Below are positions 52,441-63,168 of a stretch of 64,000 bases of DNA, in pieces; the stretch's first letter is position 1; the number at the start of each line of letters is the position of its first letter. Source of the stretch: Adiantum capillus-veneris. Lineage: Eukaryota; Streptophyta; Polypodiopsida; Polypodiales; Pteridaceae. The position numbers were made by a program, and so were the translations under genes. The stretch is taken from the NCBI GenBank assembly GCA_014529385.2, contig CM043947.1, positions 103,753,811 through 103,817,810 of the forward strand, given 5' to 3'. Below the pieces are notes generated by a model that was not told the DNA's origin, ran no database searches, and was given only the letters and a program-made list of their open reading frames with translations.

Positions 52441-53639
52441 CTCTAGTAGTACATCTTAACTACTAACTTATGCATAATTAATTGAAAGTTGATACATAGG
52501 AATATCATCACACTCTTATTATGCATAATGAAATTGTCATTCACAAATTTTATTATGAATTAGATTAAATAGTATTGATAATACTAAAAATTGATTTAGT
52601 TGAAGTATAGAAATTGAAGTTAGAATTGGATTAGAAATGTCATGCATTTGCAAGTTTTGAATTGCGTAGTTTACACATTTAATTCTTGATTATTTAAGAT
52701 TAGGAAAAATTTTGATATATAGAAATTAGATGTAGTGCAGTAACACTAAGTGCAAATCCACATCGACGAGGGTTCAAATTACAAACTTTATTTGGAAACT
52801 TTTAGTAAAGTAATAATCAAGAAAAAAACAAGGTTATTTATATGTAAAAATGATATTTATTTTTAAGAAAATTACTAGACAATTTGACCAATTTAAAGTT
52901 CTAAGTGTATAACCTAAGTGTAGTACAAAAAAATGGCTCCAAAGTGTGCTCGAGCCCTAGGCGCTAATGATCAGTACAAGTAACGTGGAAATTCCTACAA
53001 AACATGCTATGTCTCTACCACCAATGGGACCAATCGAAACTATGGTACATGTTAGTAATGTAATTTCAAGTTTTGCATCATTGCATATGCAAGACCACAG
53101 AGATATATTAATCACTTTAGGAAAGGAAAACACGAACCGAAACCAAGGGGTTTAACCCCAAGAAACGTGGCATATGTATGACAAGTAGGAAAAAATGTTT
53201 GGTTAAGCTGTTTTCCATAAGAAAGAATGTATGCCCAATACTTTTGGTATGATTTCCCTCAAGAATCTCTACTTATTAGCGTTGGCATGAGGTGACAATT
53301 GTCAAGGCATGAGATAATGCTTAGGGTGGCACAACTGATGCTGCAATGGGAGCATACCTAGGATGGCCCAACTAGATACTGCAATTAGGTTTTACCATGG
53401 CGTGAGGATGTACACCCAGGCTAGTACAATGAGTACTTATCGAGCGATATGGGACACTCAAGATGAAAAGTGTTTTTATGGATAATGTATATACCGATTG
53501 GACCTGATGGTGCAAATAGAGATTCTTAAGTGAACCTAATCCAAAAGTTGTTGGTTAAAAAATGGACTACTTCTTTCTTGATTACTGTTTTTAATATTGT
53601 TTAAAGGGCTGTTTTAATGAACAAGTATCATAAATAAGG
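52441..53639. other. No gene recognised
   Basis: AT-rich. Short internal duplications near 53319-53400 ('ggcacaactgatgctgcaat' / 'ggcccaactagatactgcaat'). One short frame at 52967-53155 only. Confidence 0.5.
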
Positions 53640-53644
53640 TAAAG
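53640..53644. repeat. Target-site duplication (left), TAAAG
   Basis: TAAAG here and at 59571-59575 directly flanks the LTR pair. Confidence 0.93.
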
Positions 53645-53895
53645 TGTGCGCTCCTTGCCGCACTGTCGAAGCAAGGGACTTGCCAATACACCGTGTGCGA
53701 GCCACAAACGGCTCCAAGCACACAACAAGCCTAAACTAGCAAGCTCAAGAGAGCAAAGGGTGTGTCACTCACCGCTCTACGCTCGCCTTCGTGGTGGATT
53801 CCTCGCCGCGATGAAGAAGAAGCTGCAGTCGTGCCGCGCTCAACCGCTTCGCCGCCGTCGTGCCTTCGTAGTGCTCGATCGCACACACACTCTCC

Positions 53896-53934
<39 letters not shown>

Positions 53935-54229
53935 GAGGAGGTGAAGAAGAAGAAGATGGAGATGGAGCAAGAGCACTCTTCTATTGCACAAATGAGAGAA
54001 TGAGTAAAAATTAGGTTTAGTTGGCTTTTATAGGAGCTCACCCCATTCACACTTGGGCGCCCATGCTTAGCCAACTAATCCCTTGAATGTCCCAGTTAGA
54101 GTGCGCCTCTCATCGGCGATCACTCTACCTTTCCCTATTGGACCGACAAGCCCGGTACCTGACTCTAAATAATACATAATACACGTCCGTCGTAGGTGAT
54201 GGGGTGTCCGTGAGCCGTGAGGGTTAACA
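53645..54229 (-). repeat. 3' LTR of the young RT-less element
   Basis: TGTGCGCTCC...GTTAACA, 585 bases, nearly identical to 58988-59570. I counted three substitutions and a two-base difference in a CT run. Contains CT/CA microsatellite at about 53892-53932. Open frames within it are not genes. Confidence 0.96.
54025..54032 (-). promoter_or_regulatory. TATA box of left LTR
   Basis: Minus-strand CTATAAAAGCC; same in the right LTR at 59366-59373. Confidence 0.75.
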
Positions 54230-54243
54230 TGCCCCCCTTCCTG
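54230..54243 (-). other. Polypurine tract
   Basis: Minus strand AGGAAGGGGGGCA, adjacent to the LTR. Confidence 0.88.
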
Positions 54244-55990
54244 ATGTAGATTCCGTCCTTGGAAGCTATTGAGTTGAAGCTGGTTCGTCGAGGTGGAAGA
54301 GCATTTGAGATGAATGTCCTTAGCCTTCTTCAGTCACTGCAAAATCAAACAACATTGGCACAGTAATTGCATTTTCGTAAGTGATTAAAAAGCATGTGCA
54401 GTTTGAGGTAGACAAATTGATTGGTAAAAGAATTTCAAACAATTTGTCAGCAATGAACATTAAATTGCAATGTAATCAAATGCATAAACAGATGTAAAGG
54501 TAAAAAATTAAACAAGTCCGGGGTCGCTAATTTGACGGTCGAAAGGCACTAGAGATCGAATATTAATACCATGGGTAAGCTTCTTAATTTTCAGTGATCA
54601 ATTAAGTTGTTTAATCGCGAGAGCCAAGTATTCATGTTCGAGGGCTGACTAGAGGCTATACCTAGAAGACTTTGTAGTTAAGCTACCATAAAAGGAATTT
54701 CTCATGAAATCATCGCCTGACTGATTACTTTTTCTTTGACCCCCCAAAGTCTTTTCACATTGATTCAATTATGATGTGTGTGCTTATTTTGTATGCCTTG
54801 GGTTTTTTGCTTTTCAAGGAAAAGCGCCCACACTGGGAACCTCTAGGGCTCTAGTACCATAGGCAATACACGTGAATGAAGTACCAATTTAAGCAGGGAT
54901 TTCTCTTCCAGCTTAAAATTTTACATTGTGGCACTTTGATTTTTTGCTTGTTCATTTTCAGCATTTAAATTTTGTAACTTTGGGGGGTCATATAACACTG
55001 TTACCCTCCCCAGGCTCATCACATTAGTAAACTCCCTTTATAAAACTTAAGCTAAAGGTCAATAGGGTTAAGCCCACTAGAAAGCCCTAGTACATTTCAT
55101 ACAATGCTTCCTAAATCGGATTAAGAACCTAAGTAACCATTGCTTATTAGGAAGGCATTCCCCATGGTATTAAGAGAAGATTTCTAATACCTAGCTTGGT
55201 CAAACTAGCTTAGTCGGACTGCTTGATTTTTACACCTAGACAAGTGATTATGACAAAACATTACATTGAATTAAATGTTTGATACTAAGCAAATGCACTG
55301 AATATTATGCTACCAATCACAATCAAAGCAGACAAACATGGATGCAAAAAGATAAGGGCAATGCTAATGGACAAGAAACACCTGTTTGTGTCGATGGTCG
55401 CGCTTGATTTGAAGTGTGAACGAGAGAAAGGTTCCATGAAGGTCCAAATCCTATCAATCGCAACACGCTCCTGTACACACTAGGAAACAAAAGGAATACC
55501 TCCAGGAGGCACATTAGTGGGAAAAGAGAACTTCGCTAATCACTCAACTCTAAAATAGAAACACTCCTATCGTACTAATCTTACCTACCCTCCATCACTC
55601 AAGTGATGAGGATCAAAGGTGTTTCATGACATAGGTTTCTGTTTCACTGTACCAGATGTGAATGTGTAGGTCTGAGTCAATGTTTTGACTTTTATTGCAC
55701 ATACTCGTTTGCTAATTGCTCTTGCTCCCCCTTTTTTTTTTGTGAGTATAAAGCTTTATATGTACATTCCCTAAGATTGGAGATTAAGAGGTCAGGGAAA
55801 AAGGTTGAGAGGGAAGCAAGTGAATAATGGATGTCAGCAAACACTCCCCCCTTCCTTGGGTAGATCATACCGTTTGAAATGAGCTTGTCACCCTTTGAAA
55901 CCAATTGTTCCAGTTGGTAATAGGTGAGGATTTTTGCCAGTAGTTTTCTATTACCCTAGGTGCCTCGTCAAGTTGCAACGGTGGTAAGGT
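54244..55990. other. Non-coding 3' part of the young element
   Basis: About 1.75 kb without convincing ORFs (55323-55514 and 55692-55904 are short). It is retained in a young element, so it may hold packaging or replication signals. Confidence 0.5.
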
Positions 55991-56799
55991 ACTCTCCTAG
56001 GATCGAACTTGAAGTGGTTCATTAGGTGATTCTTGAACACTGGGAGGTGTGGATTCTTTTGTAGCTTCATGGAGGTCCACTACTATAGATGGAGGCTGTG
56101 TAGAAGCTTTTACCTCTATGGATGTATTACATGATGAGCTAGAATCTTCATGGGACTCCCCTCTTCCTGAGCTAGGTGGAACAAATCGTTCTTTCTTTGG
56201 TACCCAAACTAGCTCGGGAGCGGGTGTGTAGTATTCTGTGATTTTTTTCTTTTCACGATTCGTTTTGGAGCTACGGGATTGGGCTCACTTGGGTCAGGTG
56301 ATAGGTAAGAGCACAATCTACGTTTTGGCACCCAGATTTGATCATTTCCTTGATAGTAGCCTTGGGCTTCCAATAGTCGTTTAGGGATCCACCGCAACAT
56401 TTTCTTACTTTTCTTGGAGCGAGTGGTACGTTTCTTACAAGGCTTCTGTTTTTTTGCACTAGCTATGGTCACTAAAGAAGCTTTAGGGACCCACTTGTAT
56501 GTTTTCTTCATTACATTAGGATGAGTCTTGTGTGTCTCAAGCTTTCTTTCAACTACATCAGTTGAAGCTCTAGAGAGTTGGGCTATGGGGACGTATGGTT
56601 CAACCTCCTGGACATGCAATGTCTTGGGTTTTATTTCCTTAGGCAATATCTCAGGGACTATGGCTTGAGTGGTAGGGCTAAGAGTTGGCTTTTGCGTTGT
56701 AACACCCCCAGTCCCCCAATCAATAGTGCATTTGGTGGCTATCATCCACGTGCGGCCTAGGTTTATATTACCCTCCATAGTTCTAGTAGGCATGACCAA
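55991..56799 (-). pseudogene. C-terminal region with W-V/I-P-K repeats
   Basis: 56209-56799 is open for 196 codons. After the second half of a protease fold (LGRTWM, IDWGTGG near the start) come lysine-rich modules each containing a W-[VI]-P-K motif: YKWVPKASL, LRWIPKRLL, QIWVPKRRL. A fourth (LVWVPKKERFVPP) is read in another frame at about 56180-56215 after a frameshift in a T-run, and that frame stays open to about 56000. Highly basic, so nucleic-acid binding is plausible. The repeated WxPK motif resembles those seen in some plant retroelement proteins; no certain family. Confidence 0.65.
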
Positions 56800-56844
56800 A
56801 AAGTCTTGAGCTACAATTCCATTGTCATAACTGACAGAAGTGTG

Positions 56845-57165
56845 TCAGATTCCAAAAACCGTAGTTTTTTTCTTGTTGACACCCTTGACTTGGATAATAC
56901 TCTCAGATAGAGGTGGCTTCCCTAACTGACACCACACCCCATAGGATAGCAGATTATATTTAGCACCCGTGTCCAATAAGGCGTTATATAGCACTTTTCC
57001 ATAGGCACTATTTAACTCAATAGGGTATCGTAGAGGTGTGTCAGAGTCCAACCCATCCTCTTCGATTTCCATGTGTGCATAAGGGGCTAGAGGCACATAC
57101 GGTCGAGGCCCCATATTAGGTACTACGACACTAGGTAGTGGCACTGCGCTAACCATAGATGTCAT
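56845..57165 (-). pseudogene. Aspartic protease-like domain
   Basis: 106 codons. YNALLDTGAKYNLLSYGVW has the retropepsin active site D-T-G-A. In frame with 56209-56799 across one TGA at 56845-56847 and with 57175-58143 across one TAG. The matching second half (LGRTWM) is after the TGA. A complete single-domain protease could be made if the stops were read through or absent in other copies. Confidence 0.8.
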
Positions 57166-57174
57166 CGGTACATT

Positions 57175-58143
57175 CTATGTCAGGCTTATCCCTGGAGTGA
57201 GCACTGCGTTCTCCTTAATAGTGGGTTGAGCCAAGTTAGGGAAGCTAAAGTTGTCGCTCGGAGGCTCAGATTGCATAGAGACCCCAGGTGAAATGACGTA
57301 AGATGGGTCCATGGGGCTCATTAGAGGAGTCTCCATTTGTGATAGAGTAGGCCGTTGAGCCTTGCTCGTATCCAGAAATCTCATGGGGCCAGTTGAGAGT
57401 ATATTTACCCCTCGGTTTTGCCTTTCGGATTGAATAATGCCATGGATAACATTACATATCATTTTCTGTTGATCTTCGATGCTCGTGGCACTAGAGGTGG
57501 ATTGTACAATCTCTATCCATCCTACATGGTAGGCGTGGCCAGAGTGTAGATCCGTCAACACCTCAGTGTGGAGGTCGTATGTCCAATGATCATTAATGAA
57601 CAATCCTTCTAGAGTCGACGTGTTAACGGTTTCTTGTGAGGTAGAAGCAATGTTGCTCCCCGTGGTTTTACTTGTCACCAACGGTACTCTAGAGGGAACT
57701 TCTGAAGGAGGCAGCTCAACAGGGCCTTCTTGGTAAGAAGTTGGCAGGATATCCACTTGGACACTCTTTGGGGGTGTGGGGTCCACGTGCGATGTGAAAG
57801 GAGAGTCCACTTCCCCACCCCCTTCGTGTGCTTCATTTGCATCAGGTTCCGAGCGAGTAGCTCTACCTAATGTTTCCATGAAACGGCTAAACATACTAGT
57901 ACTAGGCTGTGGAGCTTCGGGAGGTGCATGGCCTTCTCTCTCAGTGTTTTGGGTAGGGTATGCTTCCATGATTTCTGAGTCGGAGGAGGAATCACTAGAG
58001 GCTATCTTAGGGTCTTGGGTGGTGCTACCTTGTGTCCCCGCTGAGGGTCTAGAGCCTATCGTGGATGGGTAATGGGTATCCGTATGAACAGAGGCACCCT
58101 CAATATGCTCGTGTTCTAGCACCCGCCCAGAGCGTAAGTGCAT
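57175..58143 (-). CDS. Unknown N-terminal protein of the young element (322 codons)
   Basis: ATG at 58143 (MHLRSGRVLEHEH), open for 322 codons to a TAG followed in frame by the protease. Very polar, rich in S, T, P, E (DSSSDSEIME, PEAPQPSTSM), so largely disordered; a short Trp/Tyr-containing part is near residues 175-220 (DHWTYDLHTEV, HVGWIEIV). It lacks capsid-like Gag helices and zinc knuckles. The MHLRSGR start recalls N-termini of some gypsy polyproteins. Function unknown. Confidence 0.7.
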   Translation of the reverse strand: MHLRSGRVLEHEHIEGASVHTDTHYPSTIGSRPSAGTQGSTTQDPKIASSDSSSDSEIMEAYPTQNTEREGHAPPEAPQPSTSMFSRFMETLGRATRSEPDANEAHEGGGEVDSPFTSHVDPTPPKSVQVDILPTSYQEGPVELPPSEVPSRVPLVTSKTTGSNIASTSQETVNTSTLEGLFINDHWTYDLHTEVLTDLHSGHAYHVGWIEIVQSTSSATSIEDQQKMICNVIHGIIQSERQNRGVNILSTGPMRFLDTSKAQRPTLSQMETPLMSPMDPSYVISPGVSMQSEPPSDNFSFPNLAQPTIKENAVLTPGISLT

Positions 58144-58965
58144 GTGCTTTTGATACCCTAAGGTGTCAAAAAGCTGCTCTAGGAGGCCTTGTGACTAGTT
58201 TTTAGCGCGTTTTTTGTTTGTTTTTTTTTGTTAGATATTTTAGAGCGTGTCGTGGAATGGGCCGTGTGATAGCTCGAAACGAGCGTATCAGTCAGAGGGT
58301 CGTGCCGTGCTTTACAGCCCTCCGTTTGGTCACTCTATGCCCTCGGAATCCCTAAAACTGTCAATTTCCAGTAGGGAACTAGGCCCAAACTAGAAAGTCT
58401 AAGGGTGCAAGTGGGAAGAGAAGGGAGGAGAGTGGAGGACTTGTCCCACATGCTCTCATTCCCTCTTGAGGGAGTAGGATATATATATAAGAGTGAGTCT
58501 AGTATATATCATAGGACTGAGGCCTGAGGCCTGGGCCTGGGCTTGGGCTTGGGCTTGGGCTTGGGGAAATGATCCCGATCCCGATCGATCTCACTCGCGT
58601 TTTTATTTTCCGATTTTTTTTTGAATTTTCCAGATTTTTTTTAAAAATAATTTTTTTTAAAATAATGCAGAAATGCAGAAAACGCAGAAATTGAAAAAAC
58701 GCAAGAAATGCAGAAAATTGAAAACGCACAGAAATTGCAGAAAATAGCAGAAATTGGAACTTGACAAAAAATTAAACGTAGAAAATGCAGAAATTGAAAA
58801 TTAAATGCAGAAAATGCTAACTGTGCAGTGCAAACCAGAAAACGTAGAAAACGCATAAAACAACAATCTCCACACAACTACACACACTCATTCCCTGCCT
58901 TTCCTATGATAGAAATTGCACCACAAGAAAGCGTAAAGTGCTAACCGAGCTTAGTGTAGGGCATA
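58144..58965 (-). other. Leader with GGGCTT repeats and A-rich GCAGAAA repeats
   Basis: About 820 bases between PBS and ORF. Includes GGGCTT x4 at 58528-58566 and, at 58660-58870, many GCAGAAA(TG/CG) words. AT-rich and low complexity. Possible RNA structure or packaging region. Confidence 0.6.
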
Positions 58966-58983
58966 TCCCCGGCAGCGGCGCCA
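58966..58983 (-). other. Primer-binding site, Asp-tRNA-like
   Basis: Minus strand TGGCGCCGCTGCCGGGGA, one base different from the common plant Asp-type PBS (TGGCGCCGTTGCCGGGGA), four bases from the LTR. Confidence 0.92.
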
Positions 58984-58987
58984 AAAA

Positions 58988-59237
58988 TGTGCGCTCCTTG
59001 CCGCACTGTCGAAGCAAGGGACTTGCCAATACACCGTGTGCGAGCCACAAACGGCTCCAAGCACACAACAAGCCTAAACTAGCAAGCTCAAGAGAGCAAA
59101 GGGTGTGTCACTCACCGCTCTACGCTCGCCTTCGTGGTGGATTCCTCGCCGCGATGAAGAAGAAGCTGCAGTCGTGCCGCGCTCAACCGCTTCGCCGCCG
59201 TCGTGCCTTCGTAATGCTTGATCGCACACACACTCTC

Positions 59238-59275
<38 letters not shown>

Positions 59276-59570
59276 GAGGAGGTGAAGAAGAAGAAGATGG
59301 AGATGGAGCAAGAGCACTCTTCTATTGCACAAATGAGAGAATGAGTAAAAATTAGGTTTAGTTGGCTTTTATAGGAGCTCACCCCATTCACACTTGGGCG
59401 CCCATGCTTAGCCAACTAATCCCTTGAATGTCCCAGTTAGAGTGCGCCTCTCATCGGCGATCACTCTACCTTTCCCTATTGGACCGACAAGCCCGGTACC
59501 TGACTCTAAATAATACATAATACACGTCCGTCGTAGGTGATGGGGTGTCCGTGATCCGTGAGGGTTAACA
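58988..59570 (-). repeat. 5' LTR of the young element
   Basis: TGTGCGCTCC...GTTAACA, 583 bases; TATA box on the minus strand at 59366-59373. Confidence 0.96.
59366..59373 (-). promoter_or_regulatory. TATA box of the young element's 5' LTR
   Basis: Minus-strand CTATAAAAGCC; would drive leftward transcription of the element. Confidence 0.78.
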
Positions 59571-59575
59571 TAAAG
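59571..59575. repeat. Target-site duplication (right), TAAAG
   Basis: Matches 53640-53644. Confidence 0.93.
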
Positions 59576-60298
59576 GAACATGTATGTTTAAACATTGTGG
59601 TAGTAATTAGGTAACAAAAGAAGGGTGAGTGCGGTGTGGAAAGTGGGAGAATGATACTCTAATGGTACCATGCTATGGACGGCTAGACCCGTTGAGTCAG
59701 GTAGCTTTTCAACGCTAGAAGTTTTCTTTTTTTTAGTCATAAATATTGAAAGGGACGAACCTTGGCGACTTTGCTTCTGAAACATGGGAAAAAAAGCGCA
59801 CAGGTTGGTCACTCTAAGGTTTATACTCTTCGGTATATTTGATTATTTATAGTATTCAAATAGGGTTATGGTGGTCTCTACCATAGTGAGATAAAACCAC
59901 TTCTTCACTAACGGTTCATCCCGTGTCTACATAGTAGCTAAGGCAATGTTCGTTGGTTTTTCTTTCTCAAGATCGGAGACCTATCAAAGGTACTCTGCTC
60001 CTTAAAAAGGGGGCAGGGACCTCACAAGGACTCTCTAGACAAGGTTTTCAAAGATCCATGCTTAGATATCTATGAGTTGTGATTCACACAAGTTAAGCCT
60101 CAGGCTAGCTACCAAGGAGTAGAGCCCAATGTATCCCATCCATTTCCCACTATTAGAACTAGTGGCCTAACAAAAGTTATTGTTTTGATCTTCAAATATC
60201 ATGTCCTTTGCCCACTTCAAGATGAGTGATACTACCTTGATCAGCTTGATGTTGCAAAAAACAACATATTGGATGAGAGGTGGCTACAAACAAAAGAG

Positions 60299-60382
<84 letters not shown>

Positions 60383-61641
60383 CTAGACTAGTGTCTAAAT
60401 ATGTATCTTTTAGGGATCTTTCGCCTCTCCAAACAAGATTTTCAAAGTTCTCAAATCAAGTGCATGTGAGTTTTGATTTACCCAAGTTAAGCTCCATGCT
60501 TGCTACCAAGGAGTACAATCAAAAGTATCCCAAGCTTACGTAGCAATCTAGCCCTAGCTAAAATGACTTATAGGGTGGTGTAATATAAAAACCATGAGAA
60601 ATGATAAAAACAACACTCATTTTGTGGCATAATTTAGGTTAGAAAGTCATTTGAAAAATCAAGGTTAATGGTGAAACTGATAGCCTAAAGAATACCAAGT
60701 TGTACTCAACTCATAAGCCAACTTTAAGGCCATAAAACACTTCAAGTTGTATTCCCTGCATGCCTTGCTAGTGCATATTGAGAAACCCAATTCCATGACC
60801 ACATGCAACCACTTTATCTCATCGCATGCTGGGAGCTTGGGAGGTGCTTATTGTAATAGCTCTCGCATCAAGTGACACACACATTGTTGTTGTGCATGGG
60901 CCCTTGCTAGGAGAGACCATCTTTCATTGCCTTATGGTCAAGGCAACCCAATATGTGAGAGGAGTGTTTGACCCCAGCTAGATCCGATTGCATATTCTCG
61001 TGCATTTCAAACCAAGGTCAAATTAAGGAGCTACAGCTACAATATTGTATGGGCCGGAGTTTCAAACCAAGGTCCAAGGAAAAACACGAGTAGTTCAAAA
61101 ATCCTACACATGATGAAATATGACAGTGAAAGAAGATTTTGCAAACCTTGATAACACAAAAACGAGCGGGTTTTATAAAACAAGAGATTACTCATGGTAG
61201 AATTGTGTTTCACCCTTTAATGAGCTTAAAATCATGACCTATAAAATACATGGGTCCCATTACCTAATATACATAATCCTTGCCTCCTTTAGCTTGCTTT
61301 GAGTGCATGTGCATAGCCTCTGTACAATTAGCTTGGCCAAAGTGATAAAAAATACCCTGCGTGAGGTTAGATAGTCATTTACCAAAACAAGATTAAAGGT
61401 GGAACTAATAGCATAAAGAATACCAAGTTGTATTCGCCTCATAAGCCAGCTTTAAGTCCCAAATTGATCAACCTGGTTTCCCCATCGCATGCAATCGCTG
61501 TTAGCAGCAAGCTAACCCAATAACATTTTTCGAGAGCTTCATTGTAAAAACACTTATTCTTTTGATAAATTGGGAGTATTGTAACTCCTACTTGATGCGT
61601 GGATATAGTAATCTATGAGCCGGACCTATAAGCTTCTAGAT
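59576..61641. other. No gene; duplicated modules and (GA)n
   Basis: Two sequence modules occur twice: around 60026-60140 and 60415-60540 ('caagttaagc..gctaccaaggagta'), and around 60600-60730 and 61338-61460 ('aaagaataccaagttgta'). A GA repeat is at 60302-60380. Likely fragments of a diverged repeat family. Confidence 0.55.
60302..60380 (+). repeat. (GA)n microsatellite, about 39 units
   Basis: Uninterrupted GA run; the Arg-Glu open frames over it are artefacts. Confidence 0.95.
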
Positions 61642-61868
61642 TGTTGGAATTAGGGTTGCAGAGAAATGCACATAGCTTGGAGAAGACGAAGGAAGCTCAA
61701 GGCAAACAATAGAGAGTGTGTTACTTAGCATGCAATGGAAAGATAGATAGCCCTAGAGTGATGTGCGTATATACAATGCTCGGGGGAAAAAACCTCCTAA
61801 AGAGGGAAAAAATGCCCTGGAGGTCCTAGTGTGTTCACACACATCACTACCACATGTACATGGTAACA
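61642..61868 (-). repeat. 3' LTR of the right-hand copia element
   Basis: TGTTGGAATTAGGG...TGGTAACA in plus orientation, 227 bases, TG...CA ends. Copia LTRs are commonly this short. A TATA-like TGTATATACG lies at about 61766-61776 on the minus strand. Confidence 0.8.
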
Positions 61869-61880
61869 AATCCCCCCTGG
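61869..61880 (-). other. Polypurine tract
   Basis: Minus strand CCAGGGGGGATT adjoining the LTR. Confidence 0.85.
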
Positions 61881-61943
61881 AGTGATGCGGTGAACGAGAG
61901 CTGGCACATGAGTAAAGGGAAGTGCCATGCCCTGAGGACATGA

Positions 61944-62060
61944 TCAATCCCGAAAGGGGAGTAAGCCCAAAGCTTCAAGCTTCTCACAAGACAATGCCTT
62001 TGTGAAAAGATCTGCAAGGTTGTTATGTGTTGGCACATAAACCAAGCTGATCTCTCCTGC
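61944..62060 (-). pseudogene. copia RNase H C-terminal tail
   Basis: GEISLVYVPTHNNLADLFTKAL and the terminal LEALGLL segment; one frameshift separates it from the main RNase H frame (about 62060). Confidence 0.88.
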
Positions 62061-62589
62061 TCTCCCTGACATAGTGGTAATGCACCTCAATGTGCTTTGT
62101 GCGAGCATGAAAAATGGGGTTCCTCGCAACTGCCAATGTGCTATGACTATCAGTGTAGATAGTGTTGGGAGTGTCCTGTCCAACACCCAAATCATCCATA
62201 AGGCGTCTGAGCCATACACACTTAACCGTAGCTGTGACGACTGCCCTATACTCAGCCTCACAACTCGAAGTGGCCACAGTAGGTTGCTTCTTGCTCAAAC
62301 ATGATATACATGAACTGCCAAGCATGAAACAAAAACCACTTGTGGACACTCGCGTGTCAAAACAACCAGCCCAATCTGAGTCCGAAAAAGCATGTAAGTC
62401 TGGTGGCAATGATCCCCCCTTGGGATAAAACAAGCCAAGGTGTAAAGTGCCACTAAGGTAGCGGAAAATCCTCTTGACAGCCTGCCAATGCTTAGACCCT
62501 GGGCTATGCATAAATCTGCTGACCTGTGAGACTGCAAACTGAATATCTGGCCTTGTGTTGCATACATAAATGAGGTAGCCAACAACAGT
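62023..62589 (-). pseudogene. copia RNase H
   Basis: Read from 62589 through 62023 in one frame after a TAA at 62590-62592: CNTRPDIQFAVSQVSRFM, FSDSDWAGC (DSDW, catalytic Asp), KKQPTVATSSCEAEYRA (catalytic Glu), YTDSHSTLAVARN (Asp) and HIEVHYHYVRE. All four catalytic positions visible. Confidence 0.93.
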
Positions 62590-63168
62590 TTAGTAAAGAG
62601 TGACATCAGTAGGATCGCCAACATCATGTAGACTCAGCTGCAAACCTGTCTCCATGGGAGTGGAAATAGGTTTGCAATCCTCAAGTCCAAACTTACATAG
62701 CAATGTCTCTATGTAACTTTTTTGACACAAGGCAATACCACCATCGCACTGCGTAAACTGTATACCCAAGTAATGATGAAACAGCCCCAAATCTTTCATC
62801 TTGAAAGTAGCATTCAAATCAGCCTTAAATTCAGCAATATGTCTCTCATTTGGTCCAGTGATCAGCAAATCATTGACATAAAGAACCACAATGAGAAGTA
62901 CATCACCCTCACGCTTTACATACAATGTGCTTTCTGTTGGACTGTTATGAAAGCCTCGTTTAACCAAATGAGTGACAACTTTCTCATACCAAGCACGAGG
63001 AAATTGCTTCAACCCATACAAGGCCTTCTTACATCTGCACACTTTGTCCTCTTGTTCCTTTATGACAAAACCGCGAGGCTCCGTTACATAAACTTCCTCA
63101 AATATGTCACCATTTACATCCCAACCAAAATGAGCTGCCAATGCACATAGAAAACGCACAGTAGTCAT
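62590..63168 (-). pseudogene. copia reverse transcriptase (finger-palm)
   Basis: 192 codons. LYGLKQFPRAWYEKV and the catalytic box YVND at residues 97-100 (YVDD expected; the first Asp of DD is Asn). Near the start, GWDVNGDIFEEVYV lacks the conserved stretch that normally lies between GW.V and NGD (about a dozen residues), an in-frame deletion removing the first catalytic Asp. Ends at TAA before RNase H. Enzyme dead. Confidence 0.93.

Larger units (their letters stand above)
53645..59570 (-). mobile_element. Young non-autonomous LTR retrotransposon, 5.9 kb, protease-bearing, no RT
   Basis: LTR pair, TSD TAAAG, Asp-type PBS and PPT are all present, so structure is complete. The internal 4.8 kb encodes one long interrupted frame (58143 to 56209) plus a second frame near 56000-56230; no RT, RNase H or integrase motif anywhere. 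LTR identity near 99.5% implies recent insertion, so it must use enzymes from another element. Gypsy-type PBS (TGGCGCCGCTGCCGGGGA) suggests a gypsy helper. Confidence 0.93.

Noticed and set aside
53646-54014. 122-codon open frame (and copy at 58938-59285)
   Set aside because: Lies entirely inside the LTRs of the young element and runs through CT/CA microsatellites; same bases also open on the other strand.
60201-60543. Arg-Glu repeat proteins
   Set aside because: Encoded by the (GA)n microsatellite.
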